A stretch of DNA of 64,000 bases from Streptomyces sp. NBC_00083 (GCF_026343295.1 NZ_JAPELY010000002.1:62001-126000); one strand, 5' to 3'. Positions 1 to 9,548 are shown, counted from the first letter of the stretch. Made by a program: numbers and translations. The notes: generated by a model from the sequence alone, not told the origin.

Positions 1-152
1 GGAGCGGCGGCGCTGCCGGACGGCGAGGCGGTCTTGCCGCTGCCGCTGTCCTTGTCGCTGCCGCAGGCCGCGGCGAGCGGGATGAGCAGGGCGGCGGAGA
101 CGACGGCCGCGGCGGCGCGGCGGCGCTTGGCGCTGAGTGCCTTGACAGACAT
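1..152 (-). CDS. Probable molybdate ABC transporter substrate-binding lipoprotein, 5' part only
   Basis: Only the N-terminus (about 50 residues) is inside the window. The ATG at 152-150 has an AAGGAG ribosome site just upstream. The peptide is a lipoprotein signal: basic start, hydrophobic run, then lipobox LAAAC followed by a Gly/Ser/Asp-rich linker. A membrane-anchored binding protein next to a Mop-domain regulator suggests ModA, which captures molybdate for ModBC. This identity rests on the neighbour; the binding domain itself is beyond the window edge. Confidence 0.6.
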   Translation of the reverse strand, partial: MSVKALSAKRRRAAAAVVSAALLIPLAAACGSDKDSGSGKTASPSGSAAA

Positions 153-294
153 GGGTGGAGCTCCTTCGGATGCTTGACGAGCCGCGCCGGGAGGTGAGGG
201 CTTCCCCAGACCGGACCGCCGTGTGCCGGAGGTCCCTGGAAGCGGGGGGAAGGGGCGACGCCGCGGGGACGTACGTGAATGGCCTGTTCTCGAC

Positions 295-690
295 CTAGGT
301 GCGGTCGATGTGCACGTTGGTGGATTTCACGCGTGCGATGGCCTGCATGCCCACCTCAAGGCCCAGCTCTTCGACGGCCTCCCGGGTCAGGAGGGAGACC
401 AGGCGGTGCGGGCCGGCCTGGATCTCGACCTGGGCGGCTACGTCACCGAGCTTGACGGCGGTGACGATGCCGGGGAAGGCGTTGCGGGCGGAGGTGTAGG
501 GCACCTCCTCCTCGCCGTTGGAGGACTGGCCGACCTCGATGGAGAAAGCGGCCAGATCCCGCCCGTCGATGAGTCGGCGGCCGCCTTCGTCACGATGGGT
601 CGTGACGCGGCCGCCGTCGGCCCAGCGGCGCACGGTGTCGGGGCTGACGCCGAGCAGACGCGCTGCCTGGCCGATGGTGTAGGACTGCAT
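295..690 (-). CDS. HTH and molybdenum-binding (Mop/TOBE) domain regulator
   Basis: A 131-residue protein with two parts. Residues 1-50 are an excisionase/MerR-like helix-turn-helix (IGQAARLLGVSPDTVRRW). Residues about 65-131 form a single Mop/TOBE domain (SARNAFPGIVTAVKLGDVAAQVEI, later VGMQAIARVKSTNVHI), the fold that binds molybdate or tungstate oxyanions. The start chosen is MQSYT, the usual start of this family; an ATG 24 bases further upstream is also open. The gene lies 142 bases upstream of the lipoprotein gene on the same strand, so it probably senses molybdate and controls the mod operon. Family recognition is firm; the target is inferred. Confidence 0.85.
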   Translation of the reverse strand: MQSYTIGQAARLLGVSPDTVRRWADGGRVTTHRDEGGRRLIDGRDLAAFSIEVGQSSNGEEEVPYTSARNAFPGIVTAVKLGDVAAQVEIQAGPHRLVSLLTREAVEELGLEVGMQAIARVKSTNVHIDRT

Positions 691-865
691 GTGCGACAAG
701 ATAGGCGTCTTCACGCCGCATATACAAAGGTTCCGTCGGAAAGTACACGGCAGCTGCGAACCCGAATGGACGAAGGTCCAAGGCGCCCGTGAGCCGCCTC
801 GGGGCGTTCCAGCAGGCCGGTCGCGGCGCCGTCCGGGAACCTCTGCGGCTGCCGGCCGCGGAGGA

Positions 866-1303
866 TCAGGGCCAGACCAGACAGTACGGCTGGTGGCCTG
901 CCTCGTGGAGGCGGTGGCTGAAGTCCTGCCACTCGTGCAGGAGTTGGTAGACGTTGAACGCGTCGCGCGGACCGCCCCGGTCGGGGACCGTGGACCAGAT
1001 GAAGGCGGCGGCTCCGACCGATTCCTCCCCGACGCCGCGCAGCGGGTCGACGACCGTCATGGGGAGCTTGACCACCGCGTAGTCGGGGTGGAGGACGACG
1101 AGTTCCAGGGGCGGGACCTTGTGCAGGGGTATGCCCTGGATGCCGGTGAGGACCATCGCGGCCATCGTCTCCGGCTTGATCTTGGTGAACATGCCGCCCA
1201 TGCCCAGTTCGTCACCGCCGAGTTCCTCGGGGCGCATGGTGACGGGCACCCGCGCGGCCGTCGCGCCGTCCGGCGCGCCGAAGTACTTGTAGGTCACCCC
1301 CAT
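866..1303 (-). CDS. Conserved hypothetical protein
   Basis: A soluble 145-residue protein starting MGVTYKYFGAPDGATAAR. It is rich in beta-type hydrophobic patches, with no signal peptide, membrane segment or recognisable catalytic motif. It ends with a Trp/His-rich stretch (LHEWQDFSHRLHEAGHQPYC). The frame stays open upstream to 1477, but that extension is Arg/Gly/Ala-rich and low in complexity, so the ATG at 1303 is preferred. It is divergent from hemL across a 347-base spacer. I do not recognise a function. Confidence 0.6.
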   Translation of the reverse strand: MGVTYKYFGAPDGATAARVPVTMRPEELGGDELGMGGMFTKIKPETMAAMVLTGIQGIPLHKVPPLELVVLHPDYAVVKLPMTVVDPLRGVGEESVGAAAFIWSTVPDRGGPRDAFNVYQLLHEWQDFSHRLHEAGHQPYCLVWP

Positions 1304-1650
1304 ACGGCCACTTCCGTTCCCCGCCCCTGCGGCGTCTCCCGCCCCTGCGGCGCCAGCGACCCGGTCGATCCGGTCCTGGGCGTCGCGTCGCCGGTGCCGT
1401 CCCCGACGGTGGGCGCGCTCGGGACCCCGGTCGTCGGTCCCTTCGCCCAGTCCGCCACCGCGATGCATATCCTTCACCCGACTGCTTGTAGCCCGACTGC
1501 TTTGTAGACGGCGCGCGCCCCGCCGCGCAACCCGATCATCCGCCCATGCAACTCGATCATCTGCGGATCATCGTGTCACTGACCTCCCCCGCGCGCGTGC
1601 GGTGAAACACCAGTCCGCAAGAACGTCCGGGCCTCTGCCACCATGGCTGT
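1304..1650. promoter_or_regulatory. Divergent spacer upstream of hemL with short direct repeats
   Basis: No convincing gene is seen. The spacer holds two copies of a 15-bp GC-rich direct repeat (1320-1334 and 1338-1352), a near-tandem duplication of CCCGACTGCTTGTAG (1477-1491 and 1492-1507), and three GATCATC heptamers at 1534, 1555 and 1566. The heptamers are 21 and 11 bases apart, close to whole helical turns, as operator half-sites often are. No Shine-Dalgarno sequence precedes the hemL GTG. Confidence 0.4.
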
Positions 1651-2964
1651 GTGAGCTATCCGTACGAATACGACGCCCCAGTTTCGCAGAACCTCTTCGA
1701 CCGTGCGTCCGCCGTGACGCCCGGCGGTGTGAACTCCCCCGTCCGTGCCTTCCGGGCCGTGGGCGGTACGCCCCGGTTCATGGTGTCCGGTACGGGGCCC
1801 TACCTGACCGACGCCGACGGGCGCGACTACGTCGACCTGGTGTGTTCGTGGGGTCCGATGATCCTCGGTCACGCGCACCCCGAGGTCATCGCCGCCGTGC
1901 AGGAGGCCGTCGCCCGCGGCACGTCCTTCGGTACGCCCGGCGAGGGCGAGGTCGCGCTCGCCGAGGAGATCGTGGCCCGCGTCGAGCCGGTCGAGCAGGT
2001 CCGCCTGGTCTCCTCGGGCACCGAGGCGACCATGTCCGCGATCCGGCTGGCCCGCGGCTTCACGGGCCGCGCCAAGGTGATCAAGTTCGCCGGCTGCTAC
2101 CACGGCCATGTGGACGCGCTGCTGGCCGCCGCCGGTTCCGGGGTCGCCACCTTCGGGCTTCCCGACACCCCGGGCGTGACCGGCGCGCAGGCCGGCGACA
2201 CGATCGTGCTGCCGTACAACGACCTGGACGCGGTGCACGCGGCGTTCCACGCCAACCCGGGCGAGATCGCCTGTGTCATCACCGAGGCCTCTCCCGGCAA
2301 CATGGGCGTCGTCCCTCCCGCGGACGGCTTCAACGCCGGCCTCAAGGCGGCCTGTGCCAAGAACGGCGCGCTCTACATCTCCGACGAGGTGATGACCGGC
2401 TTCCGCACCTCGAAGGCCGGCTGGTACGGGGTCGACGGTGTGAAGCCCGACCTGATGACGTTCGGCAAGGTCATGGGCGGCGGCTTCCCCGCCGCGGCGT
2501 TCGGCGGCCGGGCCGACGTCATGGGCCATCTCGCCCCCGCGGGCCCCGTCTACCAGGCGGGCACCCTCTCCGGGAACCCGATCGCCACCGCCGCCGGCCT
2601 CGCCCAGCTGCGGCTCCTCGACGACGCGGCGTACGAGAAGGTCGACGCCGTCTCCGCCGAGATCCAGGCGCTCGTCACCGGCGCGCTCAGCAAGGAGGGC
2701 GTGGCCCACCGGCTGCAGACGGCGAGCAACATGTTCTCCGTCTTCTTCACCGCCGATGAAGTGCGCGACTACGAGGACGCGAAGAAGCAGGAGTCCTTCC
2801 GCTTCAACGGGTTCTTCCACTCGATGCTGGCGCAGGGCGTCTACCTGCCGCCGTCCGCGTTCGAGTCCTGGTTCGTGTCGACCGCCCACGACGAGCGCGC
2901 CGTCGAGCGCATCGCGGCCGCGCTGCCCGCCGCCGCCCGCGCCGCAGCGGAGGCCACGGCATGA
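1651..2964 (+). CDS. hemL: Glutamate-1-semialdehyde 2,1-aminomutase
   Basis: A 437-residue class-III PLP aminotransferase fold, full length for HemL. It converts glutamate-1-semialdehyde to 5-aminolevulinate, the committed precursor of heme and other tetrapyrroles, in the cytoplasm. Visible signatures are [12 protein letters not shown] near the N-terminus, the cofactor region [25 protein letters not shown], and the PLP-lysine motif [10 protein letters not shown] with Lys273. The GTG start lacks a clear ribosome site, and a three-codon frame (ATG at 1643) overlaps it. The next gene overlaps its end by 4 bases, so they are cotranscribed. Its position beside cytochrome c assembly genes fits heme supply. 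Confidence 0.97.
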   Translation: MSYPYEYDAPVSQNLFDRASAVTPGGVNSPVRAFRAVGGTPRFMVSGTGPYLTDADGRDYVDLVCSWGPMILGHAHPEVIAAVQEAVARGTSFGTPGEGEVALAEEIVARVEPVEQVRLVSSGTEATMSAIRLARGFTGRAKVIKFAGCYHGHVDALLAAAGSGVATFGLPDTPGVTGAQAGDTIVLPYNDLDAVHAAFHANPGEIACVITEASPGNMGVVPPADGFNAGLKAACAKNGALYISDEVMTGFRTSKAGWYGVDGVKPDLMTFGKVMGGGFPAAAFGGRADVMGHLAPAGPVYQAGTLSGNPIATAAGLAQLRLLDDAAYEKVDAVSAEIQALVTGALSKEGVAHRLQTASNMFSVFFTADEVRDYEDAKKQESFRFNGFFHSMLAQGVYLPPSAFESWFVSTAHDERAVERIAAALPAAARAAAEATA

Positions 2965-3653
2965 GCGAGAACAACGCCGGGAACGAACTGACCGTCGTGC
3001 ACGTGATGCGCCACGGCGAGGTGCACAACCCGGACGGCGTGCTCTACGGCCGCCGTCCCGGCTACCACCTCTCAGAGCTCGGCCGTGAGATGGCCGACCG
3101 GGTCGCCGAGCACCTGGCCGGCCGGGACATCACCCATGTCGTCGCCTCCCCGCTGGAGCGCGCGCAGGAGACGGCCACGCCGATCGCCAAGGCCCACGGC
3201 CTGGACCTCGGCACCGACCCGCGGCTGATCGAGGCGGGCAACGTCTTCGAGGGCAAGACCTTCGGTGTCGGCGACGGCGCCCTGCGCAAGCCCGCCAACT
3301 GGAAGCACCTGACCAACCCGTTCCGCCCGTCCTGGGGCGAGCCGTACGTCGAGCAGGTCGTGCGGATGATGGGCGCGCTGGACGCCGCGCGGGACGCGGC
3401 CCGGGGGCACGAGGCGGTGTGCGTCAGCCACCAGCTGCCGATCTGGATCGTGCGCAGCTTCGTCGAGAAGCGCCGCCTGTGGCACGACCCGCGCAAGCGG
3501 CAGTGCACGCTGGCCTCGCTGACGAGCTTCACCTATCAGGGCGACCGGATCGTGTCCGTGGGCTACAGCGAGCCCGCCCGCGATCTCGTACCGGCGCACC
3601 TGCTGGCAGGCGCCAAGCCGGCCAAGGGCAAGTCGAAGGCGTTCGGCGCCTGA
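2961..3653 (+). CDS. Histidine phosphatase family protein (phosphoglycerate mutase-like)
   Basis: A 230-residue member of the branch-1 histidine phosphatases. The phospho-acceptor motif is [12 protein letters not shown] (His18), the second catalytic histidine is in [10 protein letters not shown] (His157), and [13 protein letters not shown] matches the substrate loop. The ATG overlaps the hemL stop by 4 bases, so the two are translationally coupled. The physiological substrate cannot be read from sequence. Coupling to hemL suggests a housekeeping phosphatase role rather than glycolytic mutase activity; that is inference. Confidence 0.9.
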   Translation: MSENNAGNELTVVHVMRHGEVHNPDGVLYGRRPGYHLSELGREMADRVAEHLAGRDITHVVASPLERAQETATPIAKAHGLDLGTDPRLIEAGNVFEGKTFGVGDGALRKPANWKHLTNPFRPSWGEPYVEQVVRMMGALDAARDAARGHEAVCVSHQLPIWIVRSFVEKRRLWHDPRKRQCTLASLTSFTYQGDRIVSVGYSEPARDLVPAHLLAGAKPAKGKSKAFGA

Positions 3654-3668
3654 CGCTCCGCTCGCCGC

Positions 3669-3703
3669 CGGACGGACCGGCCGGGATCACCCCGGTCCGT
3701 CCG
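3669..3703 (+). terminator. Hairpin terminator after the hemL operon
   Basis: A 12-bp perfect stem (3669-3680 with 3692-3703; GGACGGACCGG paired with CCGGTCCGTCC) and an 11-base loop lie 16 bases after the phosphatase stop. There is no T-run, as is common in Streptomyces. Confidence 0.6.
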
Positions 3704-4020
3704 CCCGGCGCCGCCGGCCGCGCGGGGACGATGCTCCCGGCTCACCCCCGGGACGCCCCGGGCCCCCCGGAACGCCCCGCCGCCCCCCCCGGAACGTCCC
3801 GGAACGCAGCCGTGTCCGTCCCGGTGAGCGGTCCCGTTCGTCCCGGTGTTCACGCGATCCCCACCCCCCGCCCCCTCGACCCGCACCCCTCATCTCGTAC
3901 GGTTTACGAAGGTTTGTGCGAGCTGTGGGGAACCACCCCGGTTTCACCTGGCATCTCACACATCGCCCAACTGCGGTGACGCACTTGGGTTCGAGGACGA
4001 CGAGACGACGGTGCGACGCG
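3704..4020. other. GC-rich spacer before the deacetylase-like gene
   Basis: No supported gene. The first half is a C-rich, repetitive stretch (several CCCGGAACG-like units around 3745-3830, with an 8-C run near 3784). The second half is less GC-rich and may hold the promoter for the gene at 4021. The frame of that gene stays open back to 3916, but the extension has no protein-like features. Confidence 0.4.
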
Positions 4021-5298
4021 ATGGGAACGGACGGGCGTATGCGGGAGATCGGACGGAACTTCAGCCGAAGGGGCATGCTGGGACTGGGACTGGGCGCCGC
4101 CACGGCGGCCGGCCTCGCCGGATGCGGCACTTCGGGCGGCAGCGGGTCGGACGGCAAGGGTGACCAGGGCGGCAAGAGCGGCGATCCGGCCGCCAAGAAG
4201 GCCGACGCCAAACTCATAGGCGACGGTTCCACCGCCGACACCGGCAAGCAGGCGCACCAGCCCGACAAGCCCGTCCCGCTCCAGCCCGGCGAGACCCCGC
4301 CGCAGTTCGTGATCTTCTCCTGGGACGGCGCGGGCGAGGTCGGCAACGGGCTCTTCCCGCGCTTCCTCAAGCTCGCCGAGGACCACGGCGCGGGCATGAC
4401 GTTCTTCCTGTCCGGGCTCTATCTGCTGCCCGAGGCCAAGAAGCGGCTCTACCGCCCGCCGAACAACGCCGTCGGCGCCTCCGACATCGGCTACCTCTCC
4501 GACCCGCACATCAAGGAGACGCTGAAGTACGTCCGCCAGGCCTGGACCGACGGCCATGAGATAGGCACGCACTTCAACGGCCACTTCTGCACCGGGCGCG
4601 GCACCGTCGAGCACTGGACCCCCGCCCAGTGGCAGAGCGAGATAGACCAGGCCATCGGCTTCGTCACCCAGTGGAAGACCAACACCGGGTGGACGGACGA
4701 GGACCCGCTGCCCTTCGACTACAAGCGCGAGCTCGCCGGCGGCCGCACTCCCTGCCTGCTGGGCCAGGACAACCTGCTGCCCACCGCGCAGAAGCTGGGC
4801 TGGCGCTACGACGCCTCATCGCCCGGCGGCACCCAGGTGTGGCCGGTCAAGCGGCACGGCCTGTGGGACCTGCCGCTCCAGCAAATACCCTTCCCCGGGC
4901 ACTCGTTCCAGGTCCTGTCGATGGACTACAACATCCTCGCCAACCAGTCGAAGAACTCGACCAAGGCGCCGCCGGCCAACTACCCGGGCTGGCGCAAGCA
5001 GGCCACCGAGGCCTATCTCGCCGGATTCAAGCGGGCCTACGAATCCAATCGCGCGCCGTTCTACATCGGAAACCACTTCGAGCAGTGGAACGGTGGCATC
5101 TACATGGACGCCGTCGAAGAGGCGTTCAAGGGCATCGTCGCGCAGCGGGACGCGAAGAAGGATGTGAGGCTCGTCTCCTTCAAGCAGTACTGCGACTGGC
5201 TCGACGTGCAGGACCCGAAGGTGCTCGCCAAGCTCCGTACGCTGGGCGTGGGTCAGGCTCCCGCCGGTGGCTGGAACACGTTCATGAAGTCCGTTTAG
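4021..5298 (+). CDS. Tat-exported lipoprotein with polysaccharide deacetylase-like (NodB) fold
   Basis: 425 residues. The N-terminus has a twin-arginine signal (SRRGMLGLGLGAATAAG) directly followed by lipobox LAGC, so the protein is probably folded before export and anchored outside the membrane. A Gly/Ser/Lys linker leads into a catalytic-type domain with FVIFSWDGAGE (Asp102) and EIGTHFNGHF, matching the NodB metal motif H-x3-H (His184, His188). The classic first motif (TFDDG) is altered to SWDGAG, so activity on N-acetylated glycans is not assured. The start at 4021 was chosen because the signal follows directly. It is monocistronic or leads the cytochrome c set. Confidence 0.8.
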   Translation: MGTDGRMREIGRNFSRRGMLGLGLGAATAAGLAGCGTSGGSGSDGKGDQGGKSGDPAAKKADAKLIGDGSTADTGKQAHQPDKPVPLQPGETPPQFVIFSWDGAGEVGNGLFPRFLKLAEDHGAGMTFFLSGLYLLPEAKKRLYRPPNNAVGASDIGYLSDPHIKETLKYVRQAWTDGHEIGTHFNGHFCTGRGTVEHWTPAQWQSEIDQAIGFVTQWKTNTGWTDEDPLPFDYKRELAGGRTPCLLGQDNLLPTAQKLGWRYDASSPGGTQVWPVKRHGLWDLPLQQIPFPGHSFQVLSMDYNILANQSKNSTKAPPANYPGWRKQATEAYLAGFKRAYESNRAPFYIGNHFEQWNGGIYMDAVEEAFKGIVAQRDAKKDVRLVSFKQYCDWLDVQDPKVLAKLRTLGVGQAPAGGWNTFMKSV

Positions 5299-5375
5299 GC
5301 CTTCCTGACAAGGGGCTTTACGGGCATGCAGGGGGGCGCGCAAGATCCCCGAATCCGCCATGCGAAACTTTTCAC

Positions 5376-5984
5376 ATGTCCGTGAGTCCTGCATTCCGAC
5401 GCCGTCGCACCCTGACGCTGGCCGCGGCTGCCGTGGCCGCCGGTGCGCTGACCCTGACGGCCTGCGGTTCCGGTGGCACGTCCGGTGGGTCCGGTGACAC
5501 GAAGTTCGTCACCGGCACCGGCGGGATCGCCACCGTGGCCAAGGGGGACCGCCGGGCAGCCCCCGAGCTGTCCGGCGCGACCGTCGACGGCAAGCAGCTC
5601 GACGTCGCCTCCCTCAAGGGCAAGGTCGTCGTGCTGAATGTGTGGGGTTCCTGGTGCGCCCCGTGCCGGGCCGAGGCGCCGTATCTGGCCAAGGTCTCCA
5701 AGGAGGCGAAGGCCAAGGGCGTCGAGTTCGTCGGGATCAATACCCGCGACACGGACAAGGGCCCGGCCCAGCAGTTCGAGAAGGAATTCGGCGTCGACTA
5801 TCCGAGTCTGTACGACCCGATCGGGAAGCTCATTCTGCGTTTCCCGAAGGGCAGCCTGAATCCGCAGGCCATTCCGTCGACGATCGTTCTCGACCGGAAC
5901 GGAAAGATCGCCGCACGCGCCCTCATGGCGCTCGACGACACCAAACTGCACCAGATGATCGACCCGCTGATCGCGGAGAAGTGA
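5376..5984 (+). CDS. TlpA/ResA-type thioredoxin-like lipoprotein
   Basis: 202 residues: Arg-rich start, hydrophobic helix, lipobox LTAC (membrane anchor on the outer face), then a thioredoxin fold with active site WGSWCAPCRAE (Cys94, Cys97) and the cis-proline region AIPSTIVLDRNGKI. Proteins of this type keep the CXXCH cysteines of apocytochrome c reduced so that heme can be attached. Electrons come from CcdA, which is encoded next, 4 bases after this stop. The start is the ATG before SVSPAFRRRR. Context makes it the ResA/CcmG equivalent of a System II pathway. Confidence 0.93.
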   Translation: MSVSPAFRRRRTLTLAAAAVAAGALTLTACGSGGTSGGSGDTKFVTGTGGIATVAKGDRRAAPELSGATVDGKQLDVASLKGKVVVLNVWGSWCAPCRAEAPYLAKVSKEAKAKGVEFVGINTRDTDKGPAQQFEKEFGVDYPSLYDPIGKLILRFPKGSLNPQAIPSTIVLDRNGKIAARALMALDDTKLHQMIDPLIAEK

Positions 5985-5988
5985 TCGC

Positions 5989-6753
5989 GTGAGCGCACTG
6001 GCCGCCGTCGGCTCGATGAACGAGACCGTCTTCAGCGGGGCCCTCCTCGTGGCCCTGCCGGTCGCCGTGCTCGGCGGCCTCGTCTCGTTCTTCTCGCCCT
6101 GCGTACTGCCCCTGGTCCCCGGCTACCTCTCGTACGTCACCGGCGTCACCGGTACCGACCTGGCCGAGGCGCGACGCGGCCGGATGGTCGCCGGCGCCGG
6201 CCTGTTCGTCCTCGGCTTCACCGCCGTGTTCGTCTCCGGCGGCGCCCTGTTCGGCTACTTCGGCCAGAACCTCCAGGACCACAGCGCCACGCTCTCCAGG
6301 ATCCTCGGCGTCCTCATGATCCTCATGGGCGTCTTCTTCATGGGGCTCATGCCGTGGATGACGCAGCGCGAATTCCGCGTCCACAAGCGGCCGGTGACCG
6401 GGCTCGCCGGGGCGCCGCTGCTCGGCGCGCTCTTCGGCATCGGCTGGACGCCGTGCCTGGGCCCCACGCTCACCTCGGTCAACGCGCTCGCGATGGACCA
6501 GGCGAGCGCCGGCCGCGGAGCGATACTGACGGTCGCGTACTGTCTCGGCCTCGGGCTGCCGTTCGTGCTCGCGGCCGTCGCCTTCCGCAAGGCGCTCGGC
6601 GCCTTCGGCTGGGTCAAGAAGCACTACGTATGGGTGATGCGGATCGGCGGCGGAATGATGATCGTGACCGGTGTGCTGCTGCTCACCGGCGCCTGGGCGG
6701 AGCTCGTCCAGCAGGTACAGGGCTGGTCCACAGGCTTTCAGGTGGGTGTCTGA
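5989..6753 (+). CDS. ccdA: Cytochrome c biogenesis protein CcdA
   Basis: 254 residues, about six membrane helices. The signature SFFSPCVLPLVPGYLSYVTG and the second half-repeat motif GWTPCLGPTL each carry one of the paired cysteines that pass reducing power across the membrane from thioredoxin. The partner is the TlpA-like lipoprotein just upstream. GTG start; resB begins 3 bases after its stop. It is part of a four-gene System II unit. Confidence 0.96.
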   Translation: MSALAAVGSMNETVFSGALLVALPVAVLGGLVSFFSPCVLPLVPGYLSYVTGVTGTDLAEARRGRMVAGAGLFVLGFTAVFVSGGALFGYFGQNLQDHSATLSRILGVLMILMGVFFMGLMPWMTQREFRVHKRPVTGLAGAPLLGALFGIGWTPCLGPTLTSVNALAMDQASAGRGAILTVAYCLGLGLPFVLAAVAFRKALGAFGWVKKHYVWVMRIGGGMMIVTGVLLLTGAWAELVQQVQGWSTGFQVGV

Positions 6754-6756
6754 CGC

Positions 6757-8460
6757 ATGAGCAAGACCGAATCGACTCCGGAGCCCGACCTCGGCGAGGC
6801 CGGGGCACAGCTCTCCACCGCCCCCACCGAGGAACGGTCCAACGGGCCCGTCGGCATCGGCGCCTTCGGCTGGCTGCGCTGGTTCTGGCGGCAGCTGACC
6901 TCGATGCGGGTCGCCCTCATCCTGCTCTTCCTGCTGTCGCTCGGCGCCATCCCCGGCTCGCTGATCCCGCAGACCAGCGTCGACGAGATGAAGGTCGCCG
7001 ACTTCCAGAAGCGGCACGACACCCTCACGCCGATCTACGAGAAGCTCGGCCTCTTCCACGTCTACAGCTCGGTGTGGTTCTCCGCGATCTACATCCTGCT
7101 GTTCGTCTCGCTCATCGGCTGCATCGTGCCGCGCACCTGGCAGTTCGTCGGCCAGCTGCGCGGGCAGCCGCCGGCCGCGCCGGGCCGCCTGACCCGGCTG
7201 CCCGCGTACACGACGTGGCGCACCGACGCCGAGCCCGAGCAGGTCCGCGAGGCCGCGCTCGCCATGCTCCGCAAGCGCCGCTTCCGCTCCCGGATCAGCG
7301 GTGACGCCGTCGCCGCCGAGAAGGGCTATCTGCGCGAGGCCGGCAACCTGATCTTCCACGTCTCGCTGATCGTGATCCTGGTCGCGTTCGCCACCGGCCA
7401 GCTCTTCAAGTCCGAGGGCGGCAAGCTGATCGTCCAGGGCGACGGGTTCTCCAACACCCTCACCCAGTACGACGACTTCAGGTCGGGCTCGCTCTTCAAC
7501 ACCGAGGACCTGGCCCCCTTCAGCTTCACCCTGGACCGCTTCGACGCGTCGTACGAGCGCAGCGGCCCCGAGCTGGGCACCGCCCGCGAGTTCAAGGCGC
7601 ACCTCACCTACTCCGAGGGCGCCGAGGGCAAGGAGCAGCAGAAGGTCGTCGAGGTCAACAAGCCCCTCGTCGTCGACGGTTCCAAGGTGTACCTGCTCTC
7701 GCACGGGTACGCGCCCTCGGTCACCGTCAGGGACGGCAAGGGCAACGTCGTCTTCCACGGCGCGACGCCGCTGCTGCCGATGGACAACAACCTGACCTCC
7801 AGCGGCGCCATCAAGGTGCTCGACGGATACCGCGACGCCCAGGGCAACAAGGACCAGCTCGGCTTCGCCGCGTTCTTCGTGCCGACCTTCGGGGGCAAGG
7901 GCACCGGCGCCACCCAGATGTTCTCGAAGTTCCCGGCGCCCGACTTCCCGGTGCTCAACGTCGGCGCCTACCACGGCGACCTCGGCGTCAACTCGGGGCT
8001 GCCGCAGAACGTGTACCAGCTGGACACCAGCAGCCGCTCGATCAAGCCCTTCAAGGACGACCAGGGCAAGATCCTCAAGAAGCTGCTGCTGCCGGGCGAG
8101 AGCCTCCAGCTCCCCGGCGGCGCGGGGTCGATCACCTTCGACAAGGGCCCCATCAAGCAGTGGGCCAGCTTCCAGATCTCCCACCAGCCCGGCAACGGTC
8201 TCGCCCTCACCGGCGCGATCGGTGCCATCGCGGGGCTCGCCGGCTCGCTGTTCATCCAGCGCCGCCGGATCTGGGTCCGGGCCGTCACGGGCGACGACGG
8301 CGTGACCGTCGTCGAGATGGCCGGGCTCGGCCGCAGTGAGTCCGCGAAGCTTCCCGAGGAGCTGGCCGATCTCGCGGTCACGCTCATCCCGCAGGCGCCG
8401 ACCGCGCCGGATCCCGAACCCGAACCCTCAGTTGTTCCTGCCGAAGGGGCTGAGAAGTGA
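6757..8460 (+). CDS. resB: Cytochrome c biogenesis protein ResB (Ccs1)
   Basis: 567 residues. Three N-proximal membrane helices (first WRQLTSMRVALILLFLLSLGAIPGSLIPQ, around residues 47-75; then VWFSAIYILLFVSLIGCIVP; then LIFHVSLIVILVAFATG) are followed by a large outside domain and a last helix near residue 490, then a cytoplasmic tail ending in a Pro/Glu-rich stretch. ResB with CcsB forms the heme handling and ligation complex of System II. Its stop overlaps the next start (GTGA), so resB and ccsB are translationally coupled. Confidence 0.96.
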   Translation: MSKTESTPEPDLGEAGAQLSTAPTEERSNGPVGIGAFGWLRWFWRQLTSMRVALILLFLLSLGAIPGSLIPQTSVDEMKVADFQKRHDTLTPIYEKLGLFHVYSSVWFSAIYILLFVSLIGCIVPRTWQFVGQLRGQPPAAPGRLTRLPAYTTWRTDAEPEQVREAALAMLRKRRFRSRISGDAVAAEKGYLREAGNLIFHVSLIVILVAFATGQLFKSEGGKLIVQGDGFSNTLTQYDDFRSGSLFNTEDLAPFSFTLDRFDASYERSGPELGTAREFKAHLTYSEGAEGKEQQKVVEVNKPLVVDGSKVYLLSHGYAPSVTVRDGKGNVVFHGATPLLPMDNNLTSSGAIKVLDGYRDAQGNKDQLGFAAFFVPTFGGKGTGATQMFSKFPAPDFPVLNVGAYHGDLGVNSGLPQNVYQLDTSSRSIKPFKDDQGKILKKLLLPGESLQLPGGAGSITFDKGPIKQWASFQISHQPGNGLALTGAIGAIAGLAGSLFIQRRRIWVRAVTGDDGVTVVEMAGLGRSESAKLPEELADLAVTLIPQAPTAPDPEPEPSVVPAEGAEK

Positions 8461-9548
8461 ATCTCGCCGCCACCACCAATGAGAGCCTGGCCCACACCAG
8501 CAACTACCTGATCTACTCGGCGATGGCCGTGTACCTGCTGGCCTTCTTCGCCAACATGGCCGAGTGGCTCTTCGGCAGCCGCAGCAAGGTCGCCCGCACG
8601 GCGGCCGCGCTGACCGGCGCCGGTCAGCAGGCCGCGGGCACCGGCACCGTCAAGGTCGAGGTCGCCACGAAGAGCGGCGGCACCGCGGTCCTGGACCGCC
8701 CCAAGGTCGTGACCCGCTCGGCCGCCGGCACCCGCGACGTGCCGGACGGGCCCGGCGCGTCCGGCGGCGACGCGAAGGGCGACCTCTACGGCCGCATCGC
8801 CGTCTCCCTGACGGTGCTCGCCTTCCTCATCGAGTTCTGCGGTGTCCTCACCCGCGCGCTGTCCGTGCAGCGGGCGCCGTGGGGCAACATGTACGAGTTC
8901 AACCTGACCTTCTCGACGGTCGCCGTCGGCGTGTACCTGACGCTGCTCGCCCTGAAGAAGAACGTCGGCTGGCTCGGCCTCCCGCTGGTCACCACGGTCC
9001 TGCTCGACCTGGGCCTCGCCGTCACCGTGCTCTACACCGCCAGCGACCAGCTCGTTCCCGCGCTGCACTCGTACTGGCTGTGGATCCACGTCTCCACCGC
9101 GATCTTCTGCGGCGCGGTGTTCTACGTGGGCGCGGTCGCCACGGTCCTCTACCTCTTCCGCGACCGGTACGAGGCGAAGCTCGCCGAGGGCGGCAAGCCG
9201 GGCACGTTCGCGACGTCCGTCATGGAGCGGTTGCCTGCCGCGTCCTCGCTCGACAAGTTCGCGTACCGCGTGAACGCGGCGGTCTTCCCGCTGTGGACGT
9301 TCACGATCATCGCGGGCGCGATCTGGGCGGGCGACGCGTGGGGCCGCTACTGGGGCTGGGACCCGAAGGAGACCTGGTCCTTCATCACGTGGGTCGCGTA
9401 CGCCTGCTACCTCCACGCGCGTGCCACGGCGGGCTGGAAGGGGCGCAAGGCGGCGACGCTGGCGCTGATCGCGTTCGGGTGCTGGCTGTTCAACTACTAC
9501 GGCGTGAACATCTTCGTCAACGGCAAGCACTCCTACGCCGGCGTCTGA
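8457..9548 (+). CDS. ccsB: Cytochrome c biogenesis protein CcsB/CcsA (ResC type)
   Basis: 363 residues and multiple membrane helices. The heme-binding WWD-type motif WGRYWGWDPKETWSFITW lies near residues 295-310, and flanking histidines (LWIHVSTAIF, KHSYAGV) are candidate heme ligands. It presents heme to ResB for covalent attachment outside the membrane. A hydrophilic insert of about 70 residues (roughly 40-110) follows the first helix, a common feature in actinobacteria. GTG start inside the resB stop; it is the last gene of the unit and is followed by a long repeat-rich spacer. Confidence 0.96.
   Translation: MNLAATTNESLAHTSNYLIYSAMAVYLLAFFANMAEWLFGSRSKVARTAAALTGAGQQAAGTGTVKVEVATKSGGTAVLDRPKVVTRSAAGTRDVPDGPGASGGDAKGDLYGRIAVSLTVLAFLIEFCGVLTRALSVQRAPWGNMYEFNLTFSTVAVGVYLTLLALKKNVGWLGLPLVTTVLLDLGLAVTVLYTASDQLVPALHSYWLWIHVSTAIFCGAVFYVGAVATVLYLFRDRYEAKLAEGGKPGTFATSVMERLPAASSLDKFAYRVNAAVFPLWTFTIIAGAIWAGDAWGRYWGWDPKETWSFITWVAYACYLHARATAGWKGRKAATLALIAFGCWLFNYYGVNIFVNGKHSYAGV

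Noticed and set aside
3916..4020. N-terminal extension of the deacetylase-like lipoprotein
   Set aside because: The Tat signal and lipobox follow directly after the ATG at 4021; a 35-residue extension would bury the export signal.
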